The notes under the pieces were generated by a model. It did not search any database. It was not told the origin of the DNA and worked only from the letters and a program-made list of their open reading frames with translations. From assembly GCA_029778615.1 (NCBI GenBank), contig JAKOPZ010000306.1:1-36604 (forward strand): a DNA stretch of 36,604 nt, in the 5' to 3' direction. This DNA is from Chloroflexota bacterium (GTDB lineage: Bacteria; Chloroflexota; Anaerolineae; UBA4142; SHND01). The position numbers and the translations under genes are program-made. Position 1 is the stretch's first letter. Each line of letters starts with the position of its first letter. Below are positions 1 to 7,203 of this stretch, in pieces.

Positions 1-920
1 CTAATACGCCGACCCGTCAATTTCAAAAACACATCTTCCAATGTCGCGCGGCGTACGACGAGATTGTCGAAATGCAAAATGTTTTGCTGTGAAAGCGCGA
101 GCAGTCCCGCCATGGTTACGGGAACGTTGGTAGTGAACACCGTAATTTGTTTGTCTCGAATTTCCGCGCGCGTGACGCCGGGGATGTTTTGCAAAGATTC
201 CTGCGCGGGTGCCTGCGCGGACTCGAACTCTATCGCTTGTTCGGAAAAATTTTCGCGCACCAACGCGTCGGGCGTATCGAGTGCAATAATTTTACCGTGG
301 TCCATGACGGCGATGCAGTCACACAATTGTTCCGCTTCTTCCATGTAATGCGTCGTGAGCAAAACGGTCTTGCCTTGCGCGCGCAAATGTTCAATGACAT
401 CCCACAGATTGCGGCGCGCTTGCGGGTCGAGTCCCGTCGTCGGTTCATCGAGAAAAATCAAGTCGGGGTCGTTCACCAGCGCGAGCGCGACGGACAAGCG
501 TTGTTTTTGTCCGCCGGACAAATCTTTGGTGCGCGCGTTGGCGCGTTCTTGCAGCCCCGTCATTTCAATCAATTGCGCGGTCGGCAGACGCCGCGTATAA
601 AACGACGCGAACAATTCAATCACTTCACGCACCGCGAGTTTTGGATACAGTCCCGTCGTTTGCAATTGAATCCCGATTCGTTCTTTGAGCGACTTGGGTT
701 CGTGCCGCGCGTCCAGACCGAGCACGCGAATTACGCCGCCGTCCGGCACGCGCAGACCTTCAATACATTCGACGGTGGTGGTTTTGCCCGCGCCGTTCGG
801 TCCGAGCAAACCAAACACTTGCCCGCGCGCAACGTGAAACGAAATCGCGTCCACTGCAATGAGGGCGTCATAGCGTTTGGTCAGTTGCTGTACATCAATT
901 GCAAAATCGTCGTTCCGCAT
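1..920 (-). CDS. ABC transporter ATP-binding protein, daunorubicin/multidrug type (3' end cut by window)
   Basis: This is the nucleotide-binding subunit of an ABC exporter; it hydrolyses ATP on the cytoplasmic face to drive a partner permease. The minus-strand frame is open from the ATG at 918-920 to the window edge, giving 306 complete residues. Visible motifs are Walker A GPNGAGKT (residues 40-47), signature LSGGQ (134-138), Walker B LIFLDEP followed by a D-loop (about 154-166), and the switch His in LLTTHYMEEAE (191). The C-terminal part ends in LEDVFLKLTGRRI, which is how DrrA/CcmA-type ATPases usually finish, so only a few residues should be missing. The permease gene would be expected just beyond position 1. 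The start lies close to a weak promoter-like stretch and has no good Shine-Dalgarno. The substrate cannot be told from the ATPase. Confidence 0.95.
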   Translation of the reverse strand, partial: MRNDDFAIDVQQLTKRYDALIAVDAISFHVARGQVFGLLGPNGAGKTTTVECIEGLRVPDGGVIRVLGLDARHEPKSLKERIGIQLQTTGLYPKLAVREVIELFASFYTRRLPTAQLIEMTGLQERANARTKDLSGGQKQRLSVALALVNDPDLIFLDEPTTGLDPQARRNLWDVIEHLRAQGKTVLLTTHYMEEAEQLCDCIAVMDHGKIIALDTPDALVRENFSEQAIEFESAQAPAQESLQNIPGVTRAEIRDKQITVFTTNVPVTMAGLLALSQQNILHFDNLVVRRATLEDVFLKLTGRRI

Positions 921-1061
921 AGACTTGGGTTTTAGCACAGATGCTTGGATACAACAATCCGCAGCGTAGGCGAACAAGAGAATGGGCAAGCATCACGCAT
1001 TGACCGACGCGTGTGCGCTCGAGGCGCGAACGCATGGCAATGCTTTGTCCCTACACGCGCG

Positions 1062-1090
1062 AAATAAAAAAGGACACGCGTAGCGTGTCC
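1062..1090 (-). terminator. Rho-independent terminator after greA
   Basis: On the minus strand a perfect 8-bp stem GGACACGC/GCGTGTCC with a 3-base loop is followed directly by TTTTTT. It lies 26 bases past the greA stop and separates greA from the ABC gene. Confidence 0.85.
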
Positions 1091-1115
1091 GGGGCTCACC
1101 GCGTGTCCTCTCCGC

Positions 1116-1586
1116 TTACGAAACTTGAATCAAACGGAGCTGACGTTCGCCGGCGGGTGTCTTGACGGTCACCACGTCGCCCGGTTTCTTGCCCATCAAC
1201 GCGCGTCCGACGGGCGATTCATTTGAAATGCGTCCTTTAATCGGGTCGGCTTCGGCAGACCCGACGATTTGGTATTCTTCGTCGTCTTTGGTCCCTTTCT
1301 CGACAACTTTGACGCGCGAGCCGAGACGCACCACGCCGGTCGCTTCTTGTGATTCGATGATGGCAGCGTTTTTGAGCATTTGCTCCAGCTGCATAATTTT
1401 GCCTTCGACAAAGGCTTGTTGTTCTTTGGCGGCGTCGTACGCGGAATTTTCCGAAATGTCGCCTTCTTCTTTGGCAGAGTGAATGGCTTCGGCAACTTCG
1501 GGGCGTTTGACGTTGATGAGAAATTCGAGTTCTTTGATAATTTTCTCGCGCCCCTCCGGCGTGAGAAAAACGGGCTTGTCAGCCAT
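1116..1586 (-). CDS. greA: Transcription elongation factor GreA
   Basis: GreA rescues backtracked RNA polymerase by stimulating cleavage of the nascent RNA through the secondary channel. The protein is 156 residues, close to the usual 158. The N-terminal coiled coil carries the acidic tip motif GDISENSAYDAAKE with Asp43 and Glu46, equivalent to E. coli Asp41 and Glu44. The C-terminal FKBP-like domain has the typical run SPVGRALMGKKPGD followed by V-V-V-T-P. The frame extends 56 codons upstream, but the start chosen is the ATG at 1584-1586, which opens with the family's usual N-terminus (MADKPVFLTPEG) and has an AAGGAAG ribosome site 8 bases before it. It is monocistronic, with its own promoter and terminator. 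Confidence 0.97.
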   Translation of the reverse strand: MADKPVFLTPEGREKIIKELEFLINVKRPEVAEAIHSAKEEGDISENSAYDAAKEQQAFVEGKIMQLEQMLKNAAIIESQEATGVVRLGSRVKVVEKGTKDDEEYQIVGSAEADPIKGRISNESPVGRALMGKKPGDVVTVKTPAGERQLRLIQVS

Positions 1587-1679
1587 GAGCGTGCTTCCTT
1601 TGCGTCGCCTTGCGGGCAACGCCATAATAAAAACGGACATCGCCGCGCCCAGTTGCTGCGCCGATATCCGACGGCGAGA

Positions 1680-1707
1680 ATTATATCCAAAACTCTTTTT
1701 GTCGCAA
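1680..1707 (-). promoter_or_regulatory. Probable greA promoter
   Basis: Reading the minus strand there is TTGCGA (1707-1702), a 16-base spacer and a perfect TATAAT (1685-1680). It lies about 95 bases upstream of the greA ATG, so a leader of roughly 85-90 bases is predicted. Confidence 0.55.
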
Positions 1708-1755
1708 ACTGCCTCGCGATGTATGCGAATCGAATTCGCGCCAACACATCGCAAA

Positions 1756-2018
1756 ATCGGCGTCCGCCGATGAGTACTACTTTGTCAGTTCAATTCTTGG
1801 CGATTAGAAATCGCAGCAACGCATAGCCAAGTCTGCCTACGCAGACTTGAAACGGCTCAAAATTATGCAAAATCTCAATCGGCGGAGGCCGATTTCGCAC
1901 TGGGTTGCCGCGATTTGAATCGCCCAACCGTAAAATGACAAAGTAGTATTAGTGAACGCGGGTTCACTTGCGATATGTTGCCGCGATTTCAATCGCCCGC
2001 AAAAATTTGACAAAAGAA
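1756..2018. repeat. Palindromic repeat cluster in the greA-marR gap
   Basis: This gene-free gap (1587-2053) is packed with small hairpins. A perfect 13-bp inverted repeat, TACTACTTTGTCA (1775-1787) and its complement (1936-1948), encloses AAGTCTGC-CTAC-GCAGACTT (1829-1848) and AATCGGC-GGAG-GCCGATT (1877-1894). Just inside each outer arm lies a GCGATT-n-AATCGC hairpin (1800-1814 and 1910-1923) next to a GCAAC/GTTGC run. A third, partial copy of the right arm (GTTGCCGCGATTTCAATCGC then TTTGACAAA) lies at about 1978-2013. ATCGGCG-TC-CGCCGAT at 1756-1771 adds another hairpin. This resembles a MITE or REP-like element with one and a half copies. No coding gene is supported here. Confidence 0.6.
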
Positions 2019-2034
2019 CATTCCGCCATAGAAT
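2007..2034 (+). promoter_or_regulatory. Promoter of the marR-adaptor-RND operon
   Basis: Perfect TTGACA (2007-2012), 16-base spacer, TAGAAT (2029-2034). The -35 hexamer lies inside the partial third copy of the palindromic repeat (TTTGACAAA). The predicted transcription start near 2041 gives a leader of only about 13 bases. Confidence 0.7.
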
Positions 2035-2053
2035 ATTTCCACCTTGGAAATAT
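2033..2053. promoter_or_regulatory. Putative MarR operator (9-3-9 palindrome)
   Basis: ATATTTCCA-CCT-TGGAAATAT is a perfect 9-bp inverted repeat with a 3-base centre. It begins in the -10 box and ends on the base before the marR ATG. Size, symmetry and position are what an autorepressing MarR dimer would need. The right arm also contains the only Shine-Dalgarno-like GGAAA. Confidence 0.65.
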
Positions 2054-2602
2054 ATGCCTGCTAAACGAATGAGCGCCGAGCGCGCCATCCAAATCCAACA
2101 GCTGCGTACCTGTTGGGAAGCGCTCATGTTTCTCCTCCCGCGCCTGCAATCCACAATGCCCGCCGTCATGGTGCAAGCGCGCGAAAAATTACGCCGCCAC
2201 AATCTCGCCGCCGGTCCCGAATTTGACAAAGTGGTCTTGTTCGCGTTCTACCGCCTCGCCGCCCTTTTGACCTTGCGCCAAGAACCCATCACGATGCGCG
2301 AAGTCGGCGAAGTGTTGGAAACACCGCTGAGCAGCGCGACGCGTTTGGTGGACGCGTTGGTCGAAAACGGTTTTGTCGAACGCGTGGCAGACCCGCAAGA
2401 CCGCCGCGTGGTGCGCATTACGCTCACCCGCGCAGGCAAAGCATTGTACGACACTGCCGTCGAATTTTTCAACGCGCGTCTCGCGGATTTTTTGTCGCAC
2501 TTTGACGCGCAGGAACGCGAACAGCTGCTTGCCTTGTTTCAAAAAACGATTCGCGTTCTGCAAGAACTCAACCCCCAAAACCTTTCCGCAAGGAGTCAAT
2601 GA
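2054..2602 (+). CDS. MarR-family transcriptional regulator
   Basis: A winged-helix dimeric repressor of 182 residues. The core reads as a MarR DNA-binding domain: a helix-turn-helix with TMREVGEVLETPLSSATRLVDALVENGFVER and the wing DPQDRRVVRITLTRAGKAL, in which the D-x-R-D-R-R signature is nearly intact. Flanking helices (about residues 5-60 and 140-175) would make the dimer interface. The frame is open from a GTG at 1952, but the ATG at 2054 is chosen because the promoter and palindromic operator lie immediately before it; an in-frame ATG at 2069 is an alternative. It is the first gene of an operon with an adaptor and RND pump, 4 bases from the next ATG, so it probably represses the pump until a toxic ligand binds. 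The ligand is unknown. Confidence 0.92.
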   Translation: MPAKRMSAERAIQIQQLRTCWEALMFLLPRLQSTMPAVMVQAREKLRRHNLAAGPEFDKVVLFAFYRLAALLTLRQEPITMREVGEVLETPLSSATRLVDALVENGFVERVADPQDRRVVRITLTRAGKALYDTAVEFFNARLADFLSHFDAQEREQLLALFQKTIRVLQELNPQNLSARSQ

Positions 2603-2606
2603 ATTT

Positions 2607-3905
2607 ATGAACGTCAATCCGTTTGGACGCGCGACGCGCGGTTTCCGCTTGCCTGCGCTCGTGCTTGTCATTTTGAGTATTGCGCTCGTCGGCGCCGCGT
2701 GCGCGAACGCGCCCGCATCAAGCAACCCCGCGCCCACCGCCGTCGCAGTCCAAGCCACAGCCGTGCCGCCCGCGCCCACACCATTCCCGACCGTCATCAA
2801 TAATGACAGCGCGAGCGGCGCGCGCGTCACCGGCAATTTTGTTTCCGCCAATCAAGCCGCCATCGCCTTTCAAATGCCGGGACGCCTCAAGGAATATTCG
2901 GTCAAAGAAGGGGACAAGGTAAAAGCAGGTGACGCGTTGGCGTCGCTCGATACCACACTGCTGGAATTGCAAATCGCGCAAGGGCAGGCGGCAGTTGCGT
3001 CCGCGCAAGCAGCAGTAAACACCGCACAGGCGGCGGTCGCTTCCGCCGAGGCGCGTTTGAAACAGACGCAAACGCCGGCGAGCGCCGAAGCGGTAGCGGC
3101 GGCAGCCGCTGCCGTCAAAGCAGCCGAAGCCAATTTTGCGCGCGTGTCGCAAGGACCTACGGCGGATGACCTCGCGCTTGCCAAAGCAAATCTTGACCGC
3201 GCGAAAGCGGCGCTCGACCAGGCGCAAGCGTTATATGACCGCGCCGGCGGCGCAACGAATCCGTACTCGGGAATGCTGCCCACTTCGGTTGGATTGCAAC
3301 AAGCGACGGCGGGGTACGAAGCCGCGCTCGCGCAATACAACCTCGCCAAAAATCATCCGACGATTGCGGAACTCGCCGGAGCCGCCGCGCAGCTCGCGCA
3401 GGCGAAATCGGTGCAGGCATCGTTAGTCCCCACTGCCGAAAATCTCGCCATCGCGCAAGCGGGCATCACTCAGGCACAGGCAGGAGTCATGCAGGCGCAA
3501 GCCGGCGTGAATCAGGCACAAGCTGCGCTCGACCTCGCGAAAGCGAATTTGGGAAATGCCACCATCGCCGCGCCGTTTGACGGCGCCGTCGTTTTGACCG
3601 GTCCAAAAGTGGGCGAGTATGTGAACCCCGGCGTGCCGATTGTGACGCTCGCCGATTTATCCAAGATGCAAGTGGTCGCGAATGTGGATGAAATCACGTT
3701 GAGCGGAATTCGAGTGGGACAGAACGCAACGTTGATTGTGGATGCGTTGGGTGAAAAAACGTTGACCGCGCGCGTTTCCAAAATCGGTCTGTGGGCGACG
3801 ACGCAAGGCGGCGTGACGAGTGTGCCCGTTACGCTCGACGTGACAAGCACCGACGCAAATATTTATCCCGGGCTCAGCGCAACAGTCCAATTCGAGGCGC
3901 AATAA
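2607..3905 (+). CDS. RND efflux periplasmic adaptor (HlyD/AcrA family), putative lipoprotein
   Basis: The membrane-fusion adaptor links an inner-membrane RND pump to downstream export. The protein is 432 residues. It starts at the ATG 2607, 11 bases after AAGGAG, and opens with a basic N-terminus, a hydrophobic stretch and a Cys at residue 32 (LVGAAC), suggesting a lipoprotein; the lipobox is imperfect at -3. The first lipoyl half (about 75-110, with AIAFQMPGRLKEYSVKEGDKV) and the second (about 310-345, TIAAPFDGAVV) bracket a long Ala/Gln-rich coiled-coil hairpin (about 110-305) containing several repeated QAQAxVxxAQAA segments. A beta-barrel domain follows. Just upstream of 4012 the RND pump begins. 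The adaptor hairpin is long, although no outer-membrane factor gene is present nearby. Confidence 0.93.
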   Translation: MNVNPFGRATRGFRLPALVLVILSIALVGAACANAPASSNPAPTAVAVQATAVPPAPTPFPTVINNDSASGARVTGNFVSANQAAIAFQMPGRLKEYSVKEGDKVKAGDALASLDTTLLELQIAQGQAAVASAQAAVNTAQAAVASAEARLKQTQTPASAEAVAAAAAAVKAAEANFARVSQGPTADDLALAKANLDRAKAALDQAQALYDRAGGATNPYSGMLPTSVGLQQATAGYEAALAQYNLAKNHPTIAELAGAAAQLAQAKSVQASLVPTAENLAIAQAGITQAQAGVMQAQAGVNQAQAALDLAKANLGNATIAAPFDGAVVLTGPKVGEYVNPGVPIVTLADLSKMQVVANVDEITLSGIRVGQNATLIVDALGEKTLTARVSKIGLWATTQGGVTSVPVTLDVTSTDANIYPGLSATVQFEAQ

Positions 3906-3920
3906 AACCTCTCCCGCCCG

Positions 3921-3991
3921 CTCCTTGACAAGGAGTGGTTGCCAACACGGCGCGGATGCAAGGAAATCCAAGCGCGCCTTGTGGTTGGCAA
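3921..3991 (+). promoter_or_regulatory. Two hairpins in the adaptor-RND intergenic leader
   Basis: CTCCTT-GAC-AAGGAG (3921-3935) is followed by a larger two-part stem: TTGCCAAC (3939-3946) pairs with GTTGGCAA (3984-3991), and inside it GGCGCG (3949-3954) pairs with CGCGCC (3973-3978). The structure ends 2-3 bases before the GGGGTGAGG ribosome site of the RND gene. No T-tract is present, so it is not an ordinary terminator; it may be a processing or stability element that sets adaptor:pump ratios. Confidence 0.4.
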
Positions 3992-4011
3992 ATGGGGTGA
4001 GGTCTTGACCT

Positions 4012-7000
4012 ATGAACATACCCAAGCTTTCGATTACGCAACCTGTTCTGATTACGATGGTGGTGCTCGCCGCCGTCGTCGTCGGCGCGCTCGCATTCAC
4101 TTCGTTGCCGGTAGACTTGCTGCCCAATATTTCGTTTCCGGTTGTCGCCATCAGCACCGTGTATCCCGGCGCGGGCGCGTCGGATGTGGAACGCTCTATC
4201 ACGAAACCGATTGAAGAAGCAGTGAGTTCGCTCAACGGCGTGGATACTGTCACATCCACTTCGCAAGAAAATCTTTCGCTGGTGACGATTCAATTCACGC
4301 TGGAGACAGACCCGCAAAAAGCCGCGCAAGATGTGCAGGAAAAAATCAATGCCATTCGCGGCAGCTTTCCGCGCGATGCGTTGAGCCCGACCGTACAGCG
4401 TTTTGATTTTTCGGCAGTGGCGATTATGACGCTCGGCGTTACGGACACGACGGGCAACTTGAAACCCGACGAGCTGCGCCGCTTTGTGGATGACAAAATC
4501 AAATCGCGTTTTGAACGCATTGCCGGCGTGGCACAAGTGAATGTGACGGGCGGTTTGCAGCGGCAGATTCAAGTCAATATGAATCTCGACGCGCTCCGCG
4601 CGCGCCGCATTGCGCCCGCGCAAGTGACCGGCGCCATTGCGCAAGCCAACGCGAGTTTGACCGGTGGACGTTTGCAGGAAAACGGACAGGATGTTTTGAT
4701 TCGCACGCCCGGCGATTTCACCTCGCTGGAAGAAATCAATAACGTCGTCGTCACGACGCAGCGCGGCGTTCCCGTGTATGTGCGCGACATCGCCACCGTC
4801 ACGGATGGCTTTGCCGATGTGGAAACATACAGCCGCTTGAACGGTACGGACAGCATCGCGATTTCGATTCAGAAACAATCGGGGACAAATACCGTCGGCG
4901 TCGCGGATGCGGTGCAAGCGGAATTGACAAAAATCCGCGCGGAAAATCCGAATCTCACCATCGTCGTCGCGAGCGACCAATCCACGTTCATTCGCGAATC
5001 GGTGAATGATTCGTTGTTCGATTTGGGACTCGGCGCGTTGTTTGCCGCGTTGGTGGTGTTGTTCTTTTTCCGCGATGTGCGAAATACCGTCGTCACCGTC
5101 GTCGGTCTGCCGGTGATTATCATTGCGACCTTTGCGGCGATGCAATTTCTCGGCTTGTCGCTCAATTTGCTCACGCTGCTCGCGTTATCGCTCGCGGTCG
5201 GTTTGGTGATTGACGATGCGATTGTGGTACGCGAAAACATTTTCCGTCATATGGAACGCGGCGAAGACCCCAAGACCGCATCGCTGAATGGAACGAATGA
5301 AGTCGGACTTGCGGTGGTGGCAATGACGCTCACCGTCGTTTCTGTCTTTTTGCCGATTGCGTTCGTGTCGGGCATCATCGGACGCTTTTTTCAATCGTTC
5401 GGTCTCACCGTCACCGCCGCCGTTTTGATTTCACTCGTCGAAGCATTCACGCTCGCGCCGATGCTTTCGGCGTACTGGTTCAAGCAGCGTAAACTCAAAC
5501 CCGAAGAAGAAAAAGAGCTCGCCGCCGCGCACGAACAAGCGCACGGCGATATGGAATTGGAAGAAGCCGTAACGGCGCGTTTGGGCTGGCTCGACCGCAC
5601 GTATCGCACCGCGCTGCGTTGGACACTGCATCACAAAATTATCACGGCGGGAATTGGCGCGCTCGTCTTTCTGGGAATTCTCGCGTGCCTTCCCTTTTTG
5701 CAATTCAACTTTTTGCCGAACACGGGACAGGACACGTTGAGTCTGGCAATTCTTTTGCCGCCGGGCACGCCGCTCGACGCGACCGATGCCGAAGCGCGCA
5801 AAATCGAATCCACACTCCGCGCGCTCCCGGACGTGCAAGATGTTTTCGTCACCGTCGGCGGCGCGGGCACACCCGAACGCGCGTCGTTCACGGTGAAACT
5901 CAAAGAAGCGAATGTGTACAACGCCGTCGAAAAAGAATTGCGTGAAAAATTGGCAGGAACGCCGGGGCTCGCGTTCAGCGCGGGCGGATTCGCCGGCGGC
6001 GGCACGAGTGTCACCGGACGCACGATTCAAATGAACTTGCAAACGACCGGTTCGGTGGACGACCTTGTAACCGCGTCGCAGCAAATTCTGGATGCGATTC
6101 AAGATGTGCCGGGGCTGGTTGACCTCGGGCGCAGCTATCAATCCGGCAAACCGGAACTGCACATTGACGTTGACCGCGAACGCGCCGCGCGGCTCGGACT
6201 TTCCACTGCCGCCGTCGGTTCGACCGTGCGAACGTTGGTCAATGGCGATACCGCATCGCGGTACCGCGAGCCGGGCAAGGAAGCGGATATTGTCGTACGC
6301 TTGCGTCCCCAAGACCGTTCGCGTTTGCAGGACATTCTCGATTTGTCATTGACGACGGCGACGGGCCAAGTGGTGCCGCTCCGCAATGTTGCCACGTTGT
6401 CAAACGCGTCGGGACCGACGGCGTTGGAACGGCTGAATCGCGAATCCAAAATCACGGTCGGCGCAAACATTCTCGGACGCGCGCAGCAAACCGTTGCCGA
6501 TGAGATTCAAGCGCGCGTGGATAAATTGCAGCTGCCCGCGGGGGTGTCGGTGAAATTTGGTGGACAGGTCCAGCAGTTTAACGAATCGTTTCGTTCGCTG
6601 TTCATTTCGCTGCTGCTCTCGGTGCTGTTTGTGTACATGGTCTTGGCATCCCAGTTCGGCTCGTTCACACAGCCAATCATCATGATGTTGGCGCTGCCGC
6701 TGTCACTGCTCGGCGCGTTCCTCGCGCTGTTGGTGACGGGAATCAACTTTGACCTGACCGCGATGATTGGCATCATCATGCTGTTTGGTCTCGTGACCAA
6801 GAATTCGATTCTGCTCGTGGACTTTGCCAATCGCTTGCGGCGTAGTGGCGTGCCGCGCGACCAGGCACTGCTCATCGCGGGACCGATTCGTCTGCGTCCC
6901 GTGTTGATGACATCGCTTTCGTTGATTCTCGGTTCGCTTCCCGTCGCGCTCGGTCTCGGCACCGGCGGCTCGTTCCGACAACCGCTCGCGCTCGTCGTCA

Positions 7001-7143
7001 TTGGCGGTCTGATTACTTCGACAGTTTTGACATTGCTGCTCGTGCCTACTGCGTATGCGCTGCTCGACGCGGTGCAAATGCGGTTCAGTCGTAAACCGAA
7101 AGTGGAACAACCACAGGCGGCTGCGGCACCGGCGGCGGAATAA
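4012..7143 (+). CDS. RND multidrug efflux pump, AcrB/HAE1-like
   Basis: This is a proton-driven inner-membrane exporter of 1043 residues, the usual size for the family. It has the duplicated layout: TM1 near residues 10-30, a large porter loop (about 35-335), TM2-6 (about 335-485), a second loop and TM7-12 to about 1025. The TM4 proton-relay pair is present as LVIDDAIVVREN with Asp401/Asp402 (AcrB Asp407/408), and the TM10 Lys is present in GLVTKNSILLVDFANRLRR. The N-terminus after TM1 (SLPVDLLPNISFPVV) and the porter motif YPGAGASDVERSITKPIE are classic. The start is the ATG after GGGGTGAGG. The DD pair and lack of heavy-metal-type sequence favour hydrophobic drugs or lipids over metal ions, but the substrate is open. 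It is third in the marR operon. Confidence 0.96.
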   Translation: MNIPKLSITQPVLITMVVLAAVVVGALAFTSLPVDLLPNISFPVVAISTVYPGAGASDVERSITKPIEEAVSSLNGVDTVTSTSQENLSLVTIQFTLETDPQKAAQDVQEKINAIRGSFPRDALSPTVQRFDFSAVAIMTLGVTDTTGNLKPDELRRFVDDKIKSRFERIAGVAQVNVTGGLQRQIQVNMNLDALRARRIAPAQVTGAIAQANASLTGGRLQENGQDVLIRTPGDFTSLEEINNVVVTTQRGVPVYVRDIATVTDGFADVETYSRLNGTDSIAISIQKQSGTNTVGVADAVQAELTKIRAENPNLTIVVASDQSTFIRESVNDSLFDLGLGALFAALVVLFFFRDVRNTVVTVVGLPVIIIATFAAMQFLGLSLNLLTLLALSLAVGLVIDDAIVVRENIFRHMERGEDPKTASLNGTNEVGLAVVAMTLTVVSVFLPIAFVSGIIGRFFQSFGLTVTAAVLISLVEAFTLAPMLSAYWFKQRKLKPEEEKELAAAHEQAHGDMELEEAVTARLGWLDRTYRTALRWTLHHKIITAGIGALVFLGILACLPFLQFNFLPNTGQDTLSLAILLPPGTPLDATDAEARKIESTLRALPDVQDVFVTVGGAGTPERASFTVKLKEANVYNAVEKELREKLAGTPGLAFSAGGFAGGGTSVTGRTIQMNLQTTGSVDDLVTASQQILDAIQDVPGLVDLGRSYQSGKPELHIDVDRERAARLGLSTAAVGSTVRTLVNGDTASRYREPGKEADIVVRLRPQDRSRLQDILDLSLTTATGQVVPLRNVATLSNASGPTALERLNRESKITVGANILGRAQQTVADEIQARVDKLQLPAGVSVKFGGQVQQFNESFRSLFISLLLSVLFVYMVLASQFGSFTQPIIMMLALPLSLLGAFLALLVTGINFDLTAMIGIIMLFGLVTKNSILLVDFANRLRRSGVPRDQALLIAGPIRLRPVLMTSLSLILGSLPVALGLGTGGSFRQPLALVVIGGLITSTVLTLLLVPTAYALLDAVQMRFSRKPKVEQPQAAAAPAAE

Positions 7144-7149
7144 AAAAAA

Positions 7150-7194
7150 CGTCGTAACGAATTCAATCGTTGTGCGAAGGAATTCGTTACGACG
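7150..7194. other. Perfect 15-bp stem hairpin between pump and TolB-like gene
   Basis: CGTCGTAACGAATTC (7150-7164) and its exact complement (7180-7194) enclose a 15-base loop. The stem begins 7 bases after the RND stop and ends 9 bases before the next ATG. An A8 run precedes it, so the T-tract needed for termination lies on the minus strand, where no gene ends. On the plus strand it is followed only by CGGCTTT, so it may be a weak terminator or an mRNA-end stabiliser. Confidence 0.6.
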
Positions 7195-7203
7195 CGGCTT
7201 TAT

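Noticed and set aside
147-935. 262-codon plus-strand frame opposite the ABC ATPase
   Set aside because: The minus strand encodes intact Walker A, signature and Walker B motifs, so the plus frame is a shadow.
1587-1754. N-terminally extended GreA from 1754
   Set aside because: The upstream part contains the promoter and is unlike any GreA N-terminus; the AAGGAAG site points to 1586.
3874-5145. 423-codon open frame on the minus strand opposite the RND gene
   Set aside because: It is an antisense shadow: Arg/His-rich low-complexity translation with no motifs, fully inside a well-supported gene. High GC makes such frames common.
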